NCBI RefSeq assembly: GCF_020184175.1
Contig: NC_065530.1
Coordinates: 71,835,260-71,899,259 of the forward strand
Reading direction: 5' to 3'
Source: Aphis gossypii
Lineage: Eukaryota > Arthropoda > Insecta > Hemiptera > Aphididae
Length of the DNA stretch: 64,000 bases
Shown one piece after another: positions 15,311 through 29,871 of the stretch. The notes under the pieces were generated by a model. It was not told the origin of the DNA. It saw only the letters and a list, made by a program, of their open reading frames with translations, and did no database searches. Each line of letters opens with the position of its first letter. Position 1 is the stretch's first letter. Both the position numbers and the translations under genes were made by a program.

Positions 15311-17559
15311 TAAAACGGACGTGTGTGTATATGTGTTGTGTATTATATATATTAAATGATTAATGATTTTAATAAAACGTTCATAGAAAATCGATTCAAC
15401 CTGGAAAAATAATGAATAAGTAGCGGTACACGAAATGTGTTATTATTAAATCTCTGTGTATTTTTTTTAAGTTTTCTGACAAATCCAACACATCCTAACA
15501 AATACATTGGTATAATAAAAACGTGTTACTATAATATATACTTTCTACCATTGTTATCACTTACGATTTTAAAATTATGTGTAGCTATACACGCTGAAAC
15601 GCTGTAGGTATAACTATAATAAGTATACGTATAGTGAGACCTCGGCGACAAAACACTTTTCAAGCCCGCCCAACAGGAATTCTTGTGAAACTTATGAGGG
15701 GGACATTAAACATTGCTTCCGAAATAATCTTAGATGTCTCTTCTACAAATGGTCTGTCTAGACAACGAGTATAAATACTTAATGCATTCACCTTTAAAAC
15801 ACCGAAGTGTAGATTTACGATATTATCGGTATCAGAAAAAAATTGTAATATCGATATTTTAATCTAGTTTTAATAAAATATATAACAATAATAAAGTGTA
15901 TATATCGTATGGTGTACTTGAAATATGGACAATTTAAGAGAGTATAATTGTAACTGACAACTATTATAAACTTATAGAAGTTAGATCCTTTTTAAATCAT
16001 ATAAAATAATACTGAAGTAAGGAAATTATTTTAAACAAATTTTCTATGGTAATAGTTATTACTAATAATCATTCAATAAAAAAATAAAAATAAAATTATT
16101 GTTGTATGGGATTTTATTTTATGATAATAATGATAGTTTAATATATAATAATTTTGAGCTCTAAATAAAACATATATATTTTTCACGAATTATAGGATTA
16201 TACAAAAATCGATTACATACATGATGATGAATATTTAGATATAGTTAAATGCAATGTTATTGATGTTTTTATTGCATATATATTAGTAGAATTATATTTT
16301 CCCAAACCAATGAAGTATTGTAATTGTTCAAAATAAATGTTATCAACAATTTAAACAATTTTATATAAAAAAAAAATTTTCATAGTTATACTATTCGAAT
16401 ATACATACAATTATGTAAAATAATACGTTTAACTAAATTATAAGGAAAACTGATACAGTACCTACTTATTTAGGTACTTGAGGTTGTAAAATTCATAGGT
16501 GATAAATTATATAGGTACACATCAGAATGATGATCTGAAGTTTAAAAACTAAAACAACCTTTTTTTTATTATAAATTTAGAAAACAACATATTATAGTAA
16601 ATATGTTTGAAGAATACTTGTCTTGATTTTAATTTTAATGTAATCTAATAGAAATTTTTTTTTATTTTTAAAATCTTATTCATTTTTTGTCATCCTAGAA
16701 TTTATTTATTTTCATTTAATTGGTCAAAAAGAAAAATGATTTAATAATAATTAAAAATTAATAATATACAATATACATACATAAAATATACGAAATATGA
16801 GCCATAAATCATAATAGACGCATGCGTCTTCACAACAACATACAACAGACACATCCAATAATTGCAAAAAAAATAAAAGCAATAATTATTTTTTTTACTT
16901 TTAATAAATAATAACATGAAAGGTATATATGCTATAATAATTTATTATTATTATTATAAATTCCATTACTTTTTATGGAAATTTATCAGTTGTATATTTT
17001 AATACACCACACATAAAAATACACGAAAACCGAAAGAGTCGTAAAATATCCTTCGATCATAGAAACTATTTCTGATCTTTTAAATAGACATATTTTATAG
17101 TTAGAGGTACTTATATCATAAATGTATAAATAAAATACTATAAACAATATACACATACTATTTTGTATTTCAATATTAATCATTTTGGACAGAAAAAAAA
17201 AAATTTTAAAAGTAAATGTACCAATAATTAAAATGAATACAATAATATTAGAATATTATTATTTATTACTATATATTGTTTATGGCTTACGAAATAGCTT
17301 ATACAATAATTTACACAATATTAGTCTTGTCGAGAAAAATTTAGGAATAGATATATTATTAGAAAATATCGTCATATCAGAATAGTTTTTGACGGAGTGT
17401 CCGTGTTCATAATAGTATAATATATTCCGAAGGCGAAATACATATAAATAAGCAATTCCTTAGATACTAATAAATAGTAAGTAATAGACACTTTTATAAC
17501 TGTACCTAAGAGCTAAGCCTAAAACGTATTACCTATAGCAGTTCAAAAAACAATCGAAA
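15311..17559. other. Gene desert between CpG patches
   Basis: AT-rich sequence with only short open frames. The piece at about 15640-15770 is slightly GC-richer and could be an old repeat fragment, but no terminal repeats or coding remnant can be named. Nothing else is seen. Confidence 0.45.
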
Positions 17560-18660
17560 ATCGCATGTGCGGGGAAAGGAGACGTATAATATGAGCACAG
17601 CGAAATTCCTTAAAAAAAAGCTAAACATCCGGATTAGTCGGCTATTAACAAAATCTACAAATGATGATTATTGTAATTATCGGAGGTAAGTTTGTGCCGT
17701 TCGTGACGAAATTGTCACGTCAATTTGGAGTGTCGCATTATTACCTATGATATAGGGACAGCTATACACGGCGGTACAGTATATATAGGTACATATATGT
17801 ATATATATACAATATACATATAGGTATAGCAACTCGGACATATTTTATGCGCACGGAGAAAATATATATGTGACCGAAACGCGAGGAGGTCTCTTTTTAT
17901 TATTTATATTTACTTAATACTTTTTTTTTTTTTAATGGATTCAAAGACTGTCTCGTTTGTTTGTATGCATATATATATTATACGGATGTATGTGTGTGAG
18001 TGTAATAATATAATAATACCAAAGCGGCGGCGGCGGTGGCGGCGAAATCCTCACGGCCCGTTGTTTTAATAACCGTGTCCATTAGCTCGGTACAAGGCAA
18101 TGTGCTTATAGTCTGGCGCCTCCGGCCGGGCCCGCTGATACATTAAATCGAACCCGGTAAAAGGGAAAAAACACTGTACGCACGCACGGTATACACACTG
18201 GTTATATAGCGTATAAACACGCGCGCGAGAGATATTATTATTATTACTAAACACATTTATACAACGTATATACATATACATATTATACGTATATATCGAA
18301 AACCAATTTGGCTACACGTACCTATTATACCTGCCTACCTACACCGAGACGGCGATGACGTCCGCAACCCAAAACGACAGTGTATTAATGTCTCCAAATA
18401 TACATTTACGCGTAGGTATATAATACTATTATGTCCGAAGAGGTGAGGTAGAATTGGATCATAACATTTTAATACATTCTGTGAGTCCTGTTTTTTTTTT
18501 TAAGAAATAAAATTGATAATTGGTACTTACTACTATTAGACCGCTGTAGCCTGTAGTATATAGTAAACGGCCGCAGCCGGCAAGTACTCATTAGATTCGG
18601 TGTCGTCCTCTGCGTGTCTGCACACTTTCTTCATTGCTGAATGAAGAACGACGTACTCTT
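17560..18660. promoter_or_regulatory. GC-rich island with a GGC tract
   Basis: The core at 18020-18210 is unusually GC-rich for this window: a GGC-type tract (18025-18045) is followed by about 150 bases of complex sequence with no tandem structure. The minus-strand frame of 71 codons across it is not a convincing protein. Sequence of this quality in an AT-rich desert is often a conserved regulatory element or noncoding first exon. I cannot tell which from one sequence. Confidence 0.25.
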
Positions 18661-21600
18661 AAAAATGTGCAACTGTTTTTTTAATTTTTATACTTACTTT
18701 ATTCTATCGCCAACTATTGCGTTTTATTTTATAAATTTTAACTCAAATCGACTTCATCTTTTCTTCTCTTGAGTTGACAAATACAATTCATACTCATTGT
18801 CTGATATTTTTAATCGAAACATCAAATAGTTTAGGTACCTATTGTCTTATTCATAAATATGTAATAACTTATTAGTGTCCATGTATATAAAATGCAAATA
18901 ATTGCCTTTTATAATATTTATTAAACTATAGAATAATAATAATGAACATTAAATGTTTACAAAATAAAGCACTTCAATCTTCTATATTCATATTATATAA
19001 AGGAAATTAGAAATCAAAATGTTTAAATGTATAGAATGTAGACAAATAAACATAATAATTCACGCATTGTTAATTTATTAGATATATTATAATAAATTGT
19101 TATCACGTTAAATAATATATTAATAATAAACATTATTAAATTATATTATATTATATTAGATACTAAAATTATAAAGTTATTTTCATTACTTATAATATTA
19201 TGTTAAAGTTATAATGAATTAAACTAAATTATTAAAATAATTGAAAATTACAAATAGTATTTATTGTTTTTATACATGTTCTCGTGCATTAATAATATTA
19301 TGATAATTAGTAATATTATTATAACGATATGAATTATAATTACTTATGATCATTAAGTAAATATCTTAATTCTTGGATGATATTGAAATTATTACAATTA
19401 AAAATATAAAAAAATTATTTTTTATCATATTATAATATGTACACAGTATTTAATTGATGACATCAATAAGTTTATAAGTTGATAACTCTAATTCTAATTC
19501 AACATTAAATTATAAATATTATATGTATATTGTATATTATGCATTCATCTCTATACAAAGCTTTGGCGACAAAAATGTATGGTTTTATAATGGAAAAAGT
19601 ACGTACACTGATTTATTTATTAATGAATCATTCAAATACTAACTGCATATTAATGATTATAAGTTTTTTGACCAGTGTAACATTTAAAAGCTCTTTTATA
19701 TTTATTTGACAATTGATGATCATATTTTCTGAAAATAATAAAATAAAAAAAATTGTGATTGTAATCAGTAATCACTAATCACACATATAGGTATATAGCC
19801 ATAAATAAGGTACATGGCAATACTTTTTATTTAATATAATGTATTCGTGGCGATATTTTTACGCCAAAAATAAATTCAACTTACTTTATTGTTATAATAT
19901 TAAAATAAATTGCTTTACCAAAAAACATAACTAGAAATATACTTATAGTGAAATAGGTAGATAGACCGTCTTCGCTGAAAATCGTTATTTTTAATTTACT
20001 GAGATACACACATCCATCTCAGTTATTCATTCGATATCTATTATGCAGCAGAGTGGGTCCACTGGTGCACCATTTTAAAGTCAAATATAAAGTATAGTTA
20101 CAAAAAAATACAAAACTAATATGTCAAACCCTCAAAAATATTTTCCTTTATAACTTTTTAAATAATCAAGTTTACTTATTTTATTTAATTTTAAGTGAAT
20201 GCATTTTATTTATGTAACGCTTGTATCTAAGAGAGACTACAAATATTACGCTGACATCCTCTTTCATTTGTTAAACATATTAGTAAATTAAACATATACG
20301 CATCATCTAAGTGAGTATCGCATATTATTTATTATAATTTATTTACTACTTTTATGTTCGTATATACATATAATTAATGGAACGATCAAGTCCTATTCTT
20401 GTATATGCATATACACTATATAGTATATATATTATATATATTTTACTTCGTAACAGCTTATACATGTATATTGTATACATATACACACACATCACGTATG
20501 ATAATAGTATATTATTGCACGTATTATACATTAAAAATAATAAAGATTCGTCTTACATCAACTATAACCAATACAAAATTGAAAGGACGTATGAAAATAA
20601 CATGTGAAAATGATATATAGAAATAAATTATGATAATGATACCTATATATTTTGTAAAAAGTAAGAGTTCAATACATACCATTCATAAATTTATCTTATT
20701 GCGCCCCTTGTTATAATCTGTCTAACACGAGTAAAACCGAACATTGAAGTAAGGGACAATTAATAAATTTATTATATTTAATCATTGAATACGACAAAAA
20801 TCAATTCTGAAAAAAGAAGTTCATCGCTCATCTATAAGTGTATTGTATAGTGTATATTTTAAAGGATATGACATTATACCTACATTTATAGTGCTATAGA
20901 CTATTGAATTTTTATGTTTTAGTTAGTAATAAAGTACCTAGCTTGAATTAATTTTTGATAAAAATAAATTCAATATATTATATATTATATTATTTATTTA
21001 TATTAATTATTAAATATTAAAATATTACTAGAAGTTATAACTAAATAACTTAAAAGTCAATACTACAGTAAAATGGTGTAAATAATTTGAATTAATCTAA
21101 ATAGGTATTTTGATCATACTAATGTTGTAAATAATATGTAAATAAAAATAATATTCAAAATATTCAAATCGAGAATAATATTATTTGAAATACATTAATG
21201 GAAAAAAAATTAAAAATGTTAAATCTCTCTTAAATAACTTAAAATAAAATTAGTAAAAATATTTGTAAAATTGTAATTGTATAATATCTAGAAATTTCTA
21301 ATTTAATTATTCATTGAAAAATGCAAGACTCTTTAGTAATTTAACTTTGAATTACAAAAACAAAAAAAAATCGATTAAATCAACAATTACGGGCATTATT
21401 GTACAAATCATATATTTATATTACATATTCCCGTTGTACCATATCTATTATTTTTCTATATTATTAAGAAAAGTACTAGAACTTACCCTATAGTATCAAA
21501 AACCAGTCACAATATTTAAGCAGTTTTACTGCTCCAAAACGTGATGGCTGATACAATAAATGCAAAATCGTTGTAAAACTATTACATTCATTGCTCTGCT

Positions 21601-22499
21601 CAGAATCTAAAAGTCTTTATAAAAATATATTATAATTTATAACAATTATAACTAAATACTTTTTTTACCTGTACTAATAAAACACTATTCTGCAACATAA
21701 ATAGTATAATTTAGAATCATTGACTGTTTTAAGTTGTATGTACTTACGTTATAATTTGTAGGTAATTTGTAGGGCTAATTTTATAAGTATTTTTTATCTA
21801 AATACAGCTGTCGAGAAATACAAACAAAATAACGACGGTCGCTACCACACCATTCAGCGAAATAGACAGCCAGACAGGTATTACTTGATATTACTTAGTA
21901 TTCTAAAATGAAAAAAATTATGCGAGGAATAAAGTAACAAACATTCATTAATTGTATAAATGGTCTATCAACATTTTTCTCCGACCTATTGTCCACTGCC
22001 TGGTATAAAATCTAAAACAGTTATTTAAGTATATATACTGCATGCAGACAGAAGTTCGACTTTGATTATTAAGTTTTTGTATATATTTATTATATACATA
22101 AATATACCTATTATCCAAAATTGGAGTGGAACATTTAGATATAGCCTCATAGGTATCATCAAGGGGATTGAGAGGGGGCGGCCCCCCTGCGGCCTCTGGC
22201 TTTTTCTTTAATAAATGCATATAGATATATATATTATACTAGATAGCGAACATTTTTACATTTTACATGAAAAAAATGAAGCCAGTTTTAATATTTATTA
22301 ATAATATAAATGTGATAAAGTTACTAATTAATCAGTTATCATCACACAAGAACCTTTAATTCGAACCTTTTTAAGAACCACCGCAGGGGTCAGTTTACGT
22401 ACGCCCATGGATACAGGGTTAGGATTAGGTAAGAATGTAAGATTAATAATATATCGTTTACAAATAGTATTTGTTTTAAACAGACCGTAACATATCAAA
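18661..22499. other. Gene desert, middle part
   Basis: AT-rich sequence without a supported exon. Two small oddities are visible: a GC-rich spot at 22160-22200 with a short hairpin (five G, three bases, five C), and two TTAGG units near 22425-22435 that are too few to be a telomeric repeat. Some of this may be decayed transposon sequence. Confidence 0.45.
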
Positions 22500-23320
22500 C
22501 AGCATATCATACCTACTGATGTGCCTATCGGGCTATACGACTTTGGAAACTTTAGCGTGCACTGCCATACCTATTATGATTATTATGGATGTGTGCTTGC
22601 TGTGTTTACTGTAATCACCGATGGCGAGTGATGGCAACTACTAAGTACTAACTACAACAGACCATGGATAAAAAAGTATTATCGACGGGGTTATAATATT
22701 ATTATCATTGCGAGATATACGGGCACTGCTGTAAACTCAAACAAGTCTTGGTTCTACTGCAGTATTATGGTACAAAAATTACTTACGTATAATAAATATT
22801 ATATTATATTATTATGCATTTATGCGGCACACGTCGTCATCGTTTATTCATTATGCAGCGCGAGTGTTTTACTGTGTATACCTGCAAATAATTGTTAATT
22901 TTCTAAAAAAGAAAAGTACATAAAAGTTTATTCAAATGTTATAAGTGCACACGCGAATTTTTATTGTAAAGTAAATAACTATACTTAGTACACTCATTTG
23001 AAATTTGATAGTTACCATAACTCTGTAAACGATTACAGCGTGAATGCGAATTAAAAATTACATTTTTATATGTATATTGTATACCTAATATTTACTTTTT
23101 TTTGAAAATTAGTCTCAGTTTTTTTATTTGGTTTTCAAATACGCGGTAATAAACTAACGAGTTAGAACAAAAAAAGTCACAGAAAAGTCACCAGTGAGAC
23201 GTGCCCTGTACACACAGATTGTCGGACACCGTCATCACCGCGGACACCACTCATACGAATGCGACGGACGAACGTGCTACCGCGCGTGTAAAATAGTCAT
23301 AATAATTTAATGCTAATGCC
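22500..23320. promoter_or_regulatory. CpG-enriched stretch, possible regulatory element
   Basis: Parts of this stretch (22830-22870 and 23180-23330) are rich in CpG and complex sequence, unlike the flanking A/T-rich DNA. No long open frame or matched splice pair is present. The assignment as regulatory DNA is inference from composition. Confidence 0.2.
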
Positions 23321-24565
23321 GTCAGACGGGTGTGGGCACTATTGTTTACTTTAAGTACTTACTACTACTTGCTTACATGTTATTATATTGTTTATTATAC
23401 ACGAAAACATAGGTATTCATTACGACGTTACACTCGTACTGGAACGACTGACAGTCAGCACACGTCACAAGGTTCAGTTAAAAATTACAGGTAGTAGTGC
23501 ACACATTATATTACCTACTAATTAGGTATAGTAATAACTATTTCATTGTAAAGTATTTCTTCTGTTTTTCGACAGTTAATCGAGTGGTTTAACTGTTTAA
23601 GGCTCGCAAACCAAATCACCTCCCACCTATTTCGAAAAAAATATATATATATATTTTCTAAGGTATATTAACCATACGATATTAACTATTAAGTAATATT
23701 TTATAAGTTAGTGTTTATTTTATTTTCCGGAGACATTGTGAAAATACAATTAATTATATTCAAAATATAGAACCATTGATAAATATATTATATTATAAAT
23801 AGCTTTACAATAAATTATTAAATTATAATAATAAATTTTAATTTTAATTTATTGATTAGGCACTAAAAAATATGTATAACTTACTTGCCAATTGTAAGTA
23901 GACTTCAATCAATGGTTTGATCATCGATTGAAAATAGTTGAGAAATTTGGAGCAAGTGCTCAATAGTAAAATTCTGTAAAATTGCAATACCTATTACTTA
24001 TTGTTTTATTGATTATTACTAATAAATACAGTGTTTCATGTAATAGTAACCTGGAAATTGAAACACAATTTAAATTGTACCTACACCAATAAATTTAAGT
24101 GATATTTTTTGCGTTTGTAATCGTTAATCACCTATAGGCTAAACATATTTCTTCACAGCAATTTTAACTAACTAAATTATTAATTTTTCGAATGATTATT
24201 TAACTAACGTTATATTGTTATTACTTATTATATAATATTATTTGTGAAGGCGGATGTTAAAATACAACGTCAAGAGTCAAGGACTTTGAAGGAATGATCT
24301 GATTGTTTAGCCAATACGAGATAAACCAAACTATCTACCTATTTTAAATTTGGCACACTTTTAAAATGAATGAATTGGTTTTTCTATAATATATGCAATA
24401 TATATGTGTTTTAATTCAGTATTATCAATTACGTACCGTTTCTATTGATTATTGCTACGATAGTACGATGTATTCCACGGCGTTTTCCGTCGAATTAAAA
24501 ATGCATTGGTTTATATCGGAGTAGCTATACACAGCGGATATAATACGTCGTGTATAGCCCCGGCC

Positions 24566-24592
24566 TATAAAAGAGCAAAGTAGTAGATCACT
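24566..24592 (+). promoter_or_regulatory. Orphan TATA-type core promoter candidate
   Basis: TATAAAAG stands at 24566-24573 right after a GC-rich spot (GCCCCGGCC). An initiator-like TCACT follows at 24588-24592, about 24 bases downstream, slightly closer than the usual 28-32. A second possible start is nearer 24597. No coding exon is recognised downstream on the plus strand, so the product could be a noncoding RNA, a distant-exon gene, or nothing. Confidence 0.3.
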
Positions 24593-24599
24593 ATTTTGC

Positions 24600-27500
24600 A
24601 GGCCATCTCCGTACTACTCTACACCTCTTGGTTGCTTTCACAAACATTTTAAATACTTATTAGTTATTACTTACTCATAGACTACTCATCTGAATTATGA
24701 TTTTTTATGTATTCAAGCACTCCAAAAATATTCTGCCTAGAAATATGAATTTAAAACTATATTTTATGAATATTATGAATTTTATCATTAAAAAAAAATT
24801 TTGTTTTTTTTCGACTGTAAATTACCTATATAAGAAGATATTTTCAATAAAGTTAATAGATTTTGAAATAATGAGTGGGATTCATGATAAAAGAATCACC
24901 TGATGGTATACAGTACCTACTTTACTCAATATACTATAAACTATAAAGAATAAAGACTACCTATAGAGTTATCAGATTATAAATTATAATTTATATTAAT
25001 TTAAAAGCAATATATTGAAGAAAATACATTTTTATATTATTATTATTGGTTATTTTAAAAACCATACTACTAATCTTTGATAGTTTTACTAAAAAGACAG
25101 TATAACTTCTTGTTTCTGGGAATGTAGATGTCTTAAATTTTAGTATTTAATAGGTACTTATTTGTGATTTGCTCATTATTGAATATTGTTTATTTTTTTA
25201 TCATACACTAACCTAAAATTACTTTTTTTTTAGTTAATTTACTATTTGATTATATTTATTTTTGTATGTTGTAGTTTGTAGATTGGAAATGAGGTTGTGC
25301 TCAATATTGAGCGAAGAATGTTTATGCAGATTAGTGCTATTGTATATTAACAAGGAAATAGTTATATAGATACCAGTGTATGATATAATAAACAGATTTG
25401 CAAAAATTAAGAAACAAAAAAATTGTTTTCACATTAATAAATTACAATCCAACAATTTTATACAAATAAAGTATTACCTATATTAAATAATAAATAGTCA
25501 TTGATACTGATATAGTGCTACATATTAATAATATAATATCATAATGACATAATATATTGAGTATATTGAGTAGGAATTGTATTATTGTAGAAATTATTCA
25601 AGGATGAAAAAGTAATTTCCCCTCCTTCTAAAAAACTCTCCACTGGTTCACAGTAACAATTAACAAATATGTATACAAAACAGTAGACAACATAAGGACA
25701 ATACTTATAAGTTATAATACATTGAACCACATACTTGAACTAGGATATTGTATACTTATCAGTTTTCATAATTCACAATTTCATGTTACTTCATTGAAGT
25801 AATGAGGTCCATAGGTAATGAATAATTTTTTTTCAAATGTTTAGTACACATAGAATACCTAAAACGATTATGTACTTATATTTAATTTATCATTTGCATA
25901 ATATTACAATGTATAAGTCTTTTTATTTACATTTTTATCATAAATTTAAACTTTCTGTAATTTCTGTACATTTTAATTTTTAAAATTAAAATTAGTTTAC
26001 AAAACTCCTTACTTTATAACATTAACACCAATATTAAGTATTTAAGTACAATCTCAATGTTATAAATATGAAACTAGCCGTCTACATAGATTATAGAGTA
26101 AAAGCTATAATAAATTATTCATTGTATATAGTAGATAGAAAATAATAATAGAACAGTGCTTATAAAAATAGTAAATATTTAGACTATAAAAAAAATAATA
26201 TACCATTCATTTTGAAACGGTTAAAACATAACAGAGACAGAGGATATTGACTTATTGACTATAACATTAATTACCTACCTATTACATAGTGCTTTGGTAT
26301 AAAACATAGAATTTTTTTTTTTTTTTTTTGATACACCATAAGTTACTAATCATCATAGAATGTGCAAATTAATAAAAGTAAGATAACTTTGAAATTTAAA
26401 AGGATATAAAATAAGTAGCTTCAGCACAAAGTACAGATGTAAAAAAAATAATTAAAAATATAACACAATGAAATTAAATTTACAATGAAAAATATAATTT
26501 GAATGGGTACATACTGTAAACATTTCATAGTTTTTAAATCCAGTTTTATTGAATATTGAAATTATTTTTCTTAATCTACCTATATTTAAGTTACCTATTT
26601 AACATAAAACTATTTAATTTGATTAACCAATTTACAATTTCCTAGATTGTTCATTTAAAAGTAACTTATTCTAAGCATAATAATTAAAAAAAATTAATAC
26701 ACATTAAATAAAATAAACAATTAGCTATATTTCTTTCATCACAAAATCTTATAAGATTATATATTTATAGATAGGTACTATATATATAAAATATATAATT
26801 ATCATTCATTATCACTTTACAGTGCATGATCACATTGTTATAACAAATTATGTTTATATAACATATTTTTTATATATTAATTTGCAAATGAACAAATATT
26901 CTATACGATAATACTAAATTGAAAAAAGTTATTCACAAAAGTATTGCATTAATTTAAATGTTTACTAATTGGTAGGAAATTAATCATCTCTTACATTTTG
27001 ATTTCCGGTAGAAGTGATCACACTGGTCAGCATGTCTCTAGAGCCCAATTGTTCCATCGATTGCCCATTACTAATACAATTAAAAGAAACAAATCTTATT
27101 ATCTTAGTTATAAAACAAAATTATTTATTTCTTATAATTAGTAAATTTAAATTAACTGTTTTAGTGTATTTTATTACCTACTGCTCTGAAAGATAAATTT
27201 AAGTACTTTAACCCTACCTACTTAATATAACTGTGTTTTTGATTTTTTAGTATAAGTTTCAAATAGAATTTTGAAATACAATACAAGTTACAAGTTTACA
27301 ACACATTCCAGCCAATATACATAGATAATAATATTAGATATAGTTTTTGGCACTCTTCTAACTTAATACATGTTGTCGCCTACCTTAGATAATTTAACAA
27401 CATTCAATTACTCATAAAAATAATTTATGGCAAAACATTTTGAACATTTAGTGAATATATAAATTCTTATTAAGTTAATCTTATATTAAAATATAATTGT

Positions 27501-27805
27501 ATTTAAAGGTAAGTTACAAACTCAATCAAGATATCACCAAAAATTACTTTGAACCGGCTTGGTATGTTATAATTACACTTTATTTTTGTTTTTTAATCAA
27601 TTTATTTATTTATTGGTACTTGTTTTTTACACTAATGTAAATTTATGATAAAATAAGAAATTATTTATTTTTTATATTAACTATGTAATATAATACATAA
27701 AACCTATAAAGCACATCTTTTAGATAAAAAATATATAATATATACATATACATTCCTAGCTTATCTCAGATGCTAAATTACTAAATAAATTACTTGTCAA
27801 ATCTA
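24600..27805. other. Gene desert downstream of GATAe
   Basis: AT-rich sequence beyond the 3' end of the GATAe gene. Only short open frames and homopolymers (for example the T run at about 26310-26330) are seen. The right end may carry the distal part of a longer GATAe 3' UTR, since further minus-strand AATAAA words occur near 27600. Confidence 0.45.
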
Positions 27806-27811
27806 TTTATT
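27806..27811 (-). terminator. Candidate poly(A) signal of GATAe
   Basis: The minus strand reads AATAAA here, about 120 bases after the stop codon at 27932-27934. It is the nearest canonical signal that does not overlap the stop. Others lie near 27600, so the 3' UTR may be longer. In DNA this AT-rich such words occur by chance. Confidence 0.35.
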
Positions 27812-27931
27812 GGAACATTTGAGGTAAACTCCCTTATTTTAATTAAAACATATTTTAAATTCAACTTACAATATTACAAATTTACTAACTAGAATAGATG
27901 AAGTAAATGTTTTAAAAACATTTAAATTTAT

Positions 27932-28128
27932 TTACTTGGATGAATGACGGTTAAGGTTTGTTGGCGGTGGGGGTAATGTAGGGATGTGAATTTGAGAACC
28001 GTGAGGCAGGAAGTGTTCTTGTGATGTCATTGCAGTTTGGTCGTAACCACCAAGATGTCCGTGTTGATGTTTGTTATCCGGAGAATTAGTAAACAAGTGA
28101 GGAAGTAGAAGCTTTGTTGTTACTTCTC
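27932..28128 (-). CDS. GATAe: GATAe coding exon 6 (C-terminus and stop)
   Basis: The acceptor TGTTGTAG precedes 28128. The first two bases complete a Gly codon begun in exon 5, and 64 further codons run to TAA at 27934-27932. The peptide is rich in His, Thr and Pro, with a run of four Pro near the end, and has no recognised domain. It resembles the poorly conserved C-termini of GATA factors. The phase fit with exon 5 is the main support. Confidence 0.8.
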
Positions 28129-29834
28129 CTACAACATAAAAGTATTAATCATATTATTATTATCATTGAATACAAATAAAAAATAATGTTTATCTTCTGA
28201 ATGTTGAATTAATACTTAATTCTTAACTGTTTTTATCCTGTTAATATTTTAAAGTTAACTATTGACTGTTAGGTATAGTGTAAAAGAAAAATATAAATAA
28301 TATAAAAAGCGCCTTGTAAAAAACTAAACGCAACTTATTTTACAATCATACATAATAATGAATACTTTTTTTTCGTAATCTTTCTATCCCCTTGATTATA
28401 CGTTTATTAAAAAATTTTAATCTATAATAATATTCAATATATTTTATAATACTTTATATTTCCAAACAAAATATTAAATTATCTCTAAAATTAATAATAC
28501 CTTTAGATTTTAGTTTTATAAATTACGAACTAATAATGGTTTTAATAATAATTTAATTTATACCTATGGTAAATAAGCTGATAAAGATATTATGACTGAG
28601 TTTTGAACTTTATTATAGTATAATTATAGTACAGTTATTAAGCAATTATTTACTTTTTAAAATAAGAAATTGTTATGTGTAACGGAATGTATTTTAAAAT
28701 TATGTATTTAAAATTTTACAGTAGGTACAATAAATAATAATTCTTTAATATTTTCATTATTAAATCATTTATAAATTATGTACAATTTTATTTTAACTAA
28801 ATAAAATAATCAATTTATGTAAGATTGTATTAATTTATAGTTTATAGAGTAAAACTACTCAAATCGAGTTCATTTAATTTATATTTCTTATGTAGGTTGT
28901 TTTGAAATAATCGTGTCTGATCATATTATGATATTTATAAATAATATAAATAATAATTTATAAAACAATTATTTGATATTAACTTCTATTGTTGTTGTTC
29001 TTCATTTCTACTTTAATGGTCAAATATATTACCCGTATAACATTCGATTTAAATATGAATAATATATTATAATAATATTAATATATTAAATTATTAATAT
29101 AGTTATTATAACATTAAGTATAAACTTTAACTTAATGGTTAAAAAAGTGACTTTTCATATTTTACTATATAAATAAATTAAGTTTTGTATCGTCCATTAA
29201 TAAAATTACTATTATAGTAGAAATTATTTTTATTATTATTCAGTCGTATAATGACCTAAAACACAATGAATAATAATTATGAAAAAAATAATTTATCACC
29301 TATTTACATCGTTTTTAAACTAGGTACGACAAACTCTGCAGTGGTACAATAGGCATTCGTAAAGGTATATTTATGGCAATACTTCAACTATTCAAGGTAA
29401 AAAGTAAATTTAAACTTTAATGTTTAGTGAAAGAAGTTTAGAACGTGCAGTGTACGTTGAATACTACAATGTGTCAAAACTCGACTCACTGTTATTATAT
29501 AGTTGATTTTTTTATGTCACCGTGTTTACCGCCGCCACGAGATCGTTAAACATATTTCCTTATCAGCTGTACACCACTTCCAACTCTTCGTGCACTTCAC
29601 CTCGTATTCCCTTATGCAAACACTGCAATATTGACATACTGGCTGATAAGGCCATAAATCCCATGCGCGCGGGTCGTGTCACTCACTACCACTGAGCCTC
29701 CCCCAAATACACACAACATATTTTTCACCGAAAAAAAGTAAAACAAAAGTCGTTGCCACACAGATAGGTATCTACATATATAATACTTATATTATACAAT
29801 AACAATATTATATTGTACATTGTATATCGAGCCG

Positions 29835-29871
<37 letters not shown>

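Noticed and set aside
22420..22440. TTAGG words, the insect telomere unit
   Set aside because: Only two units are present, which is within chance and not an array.
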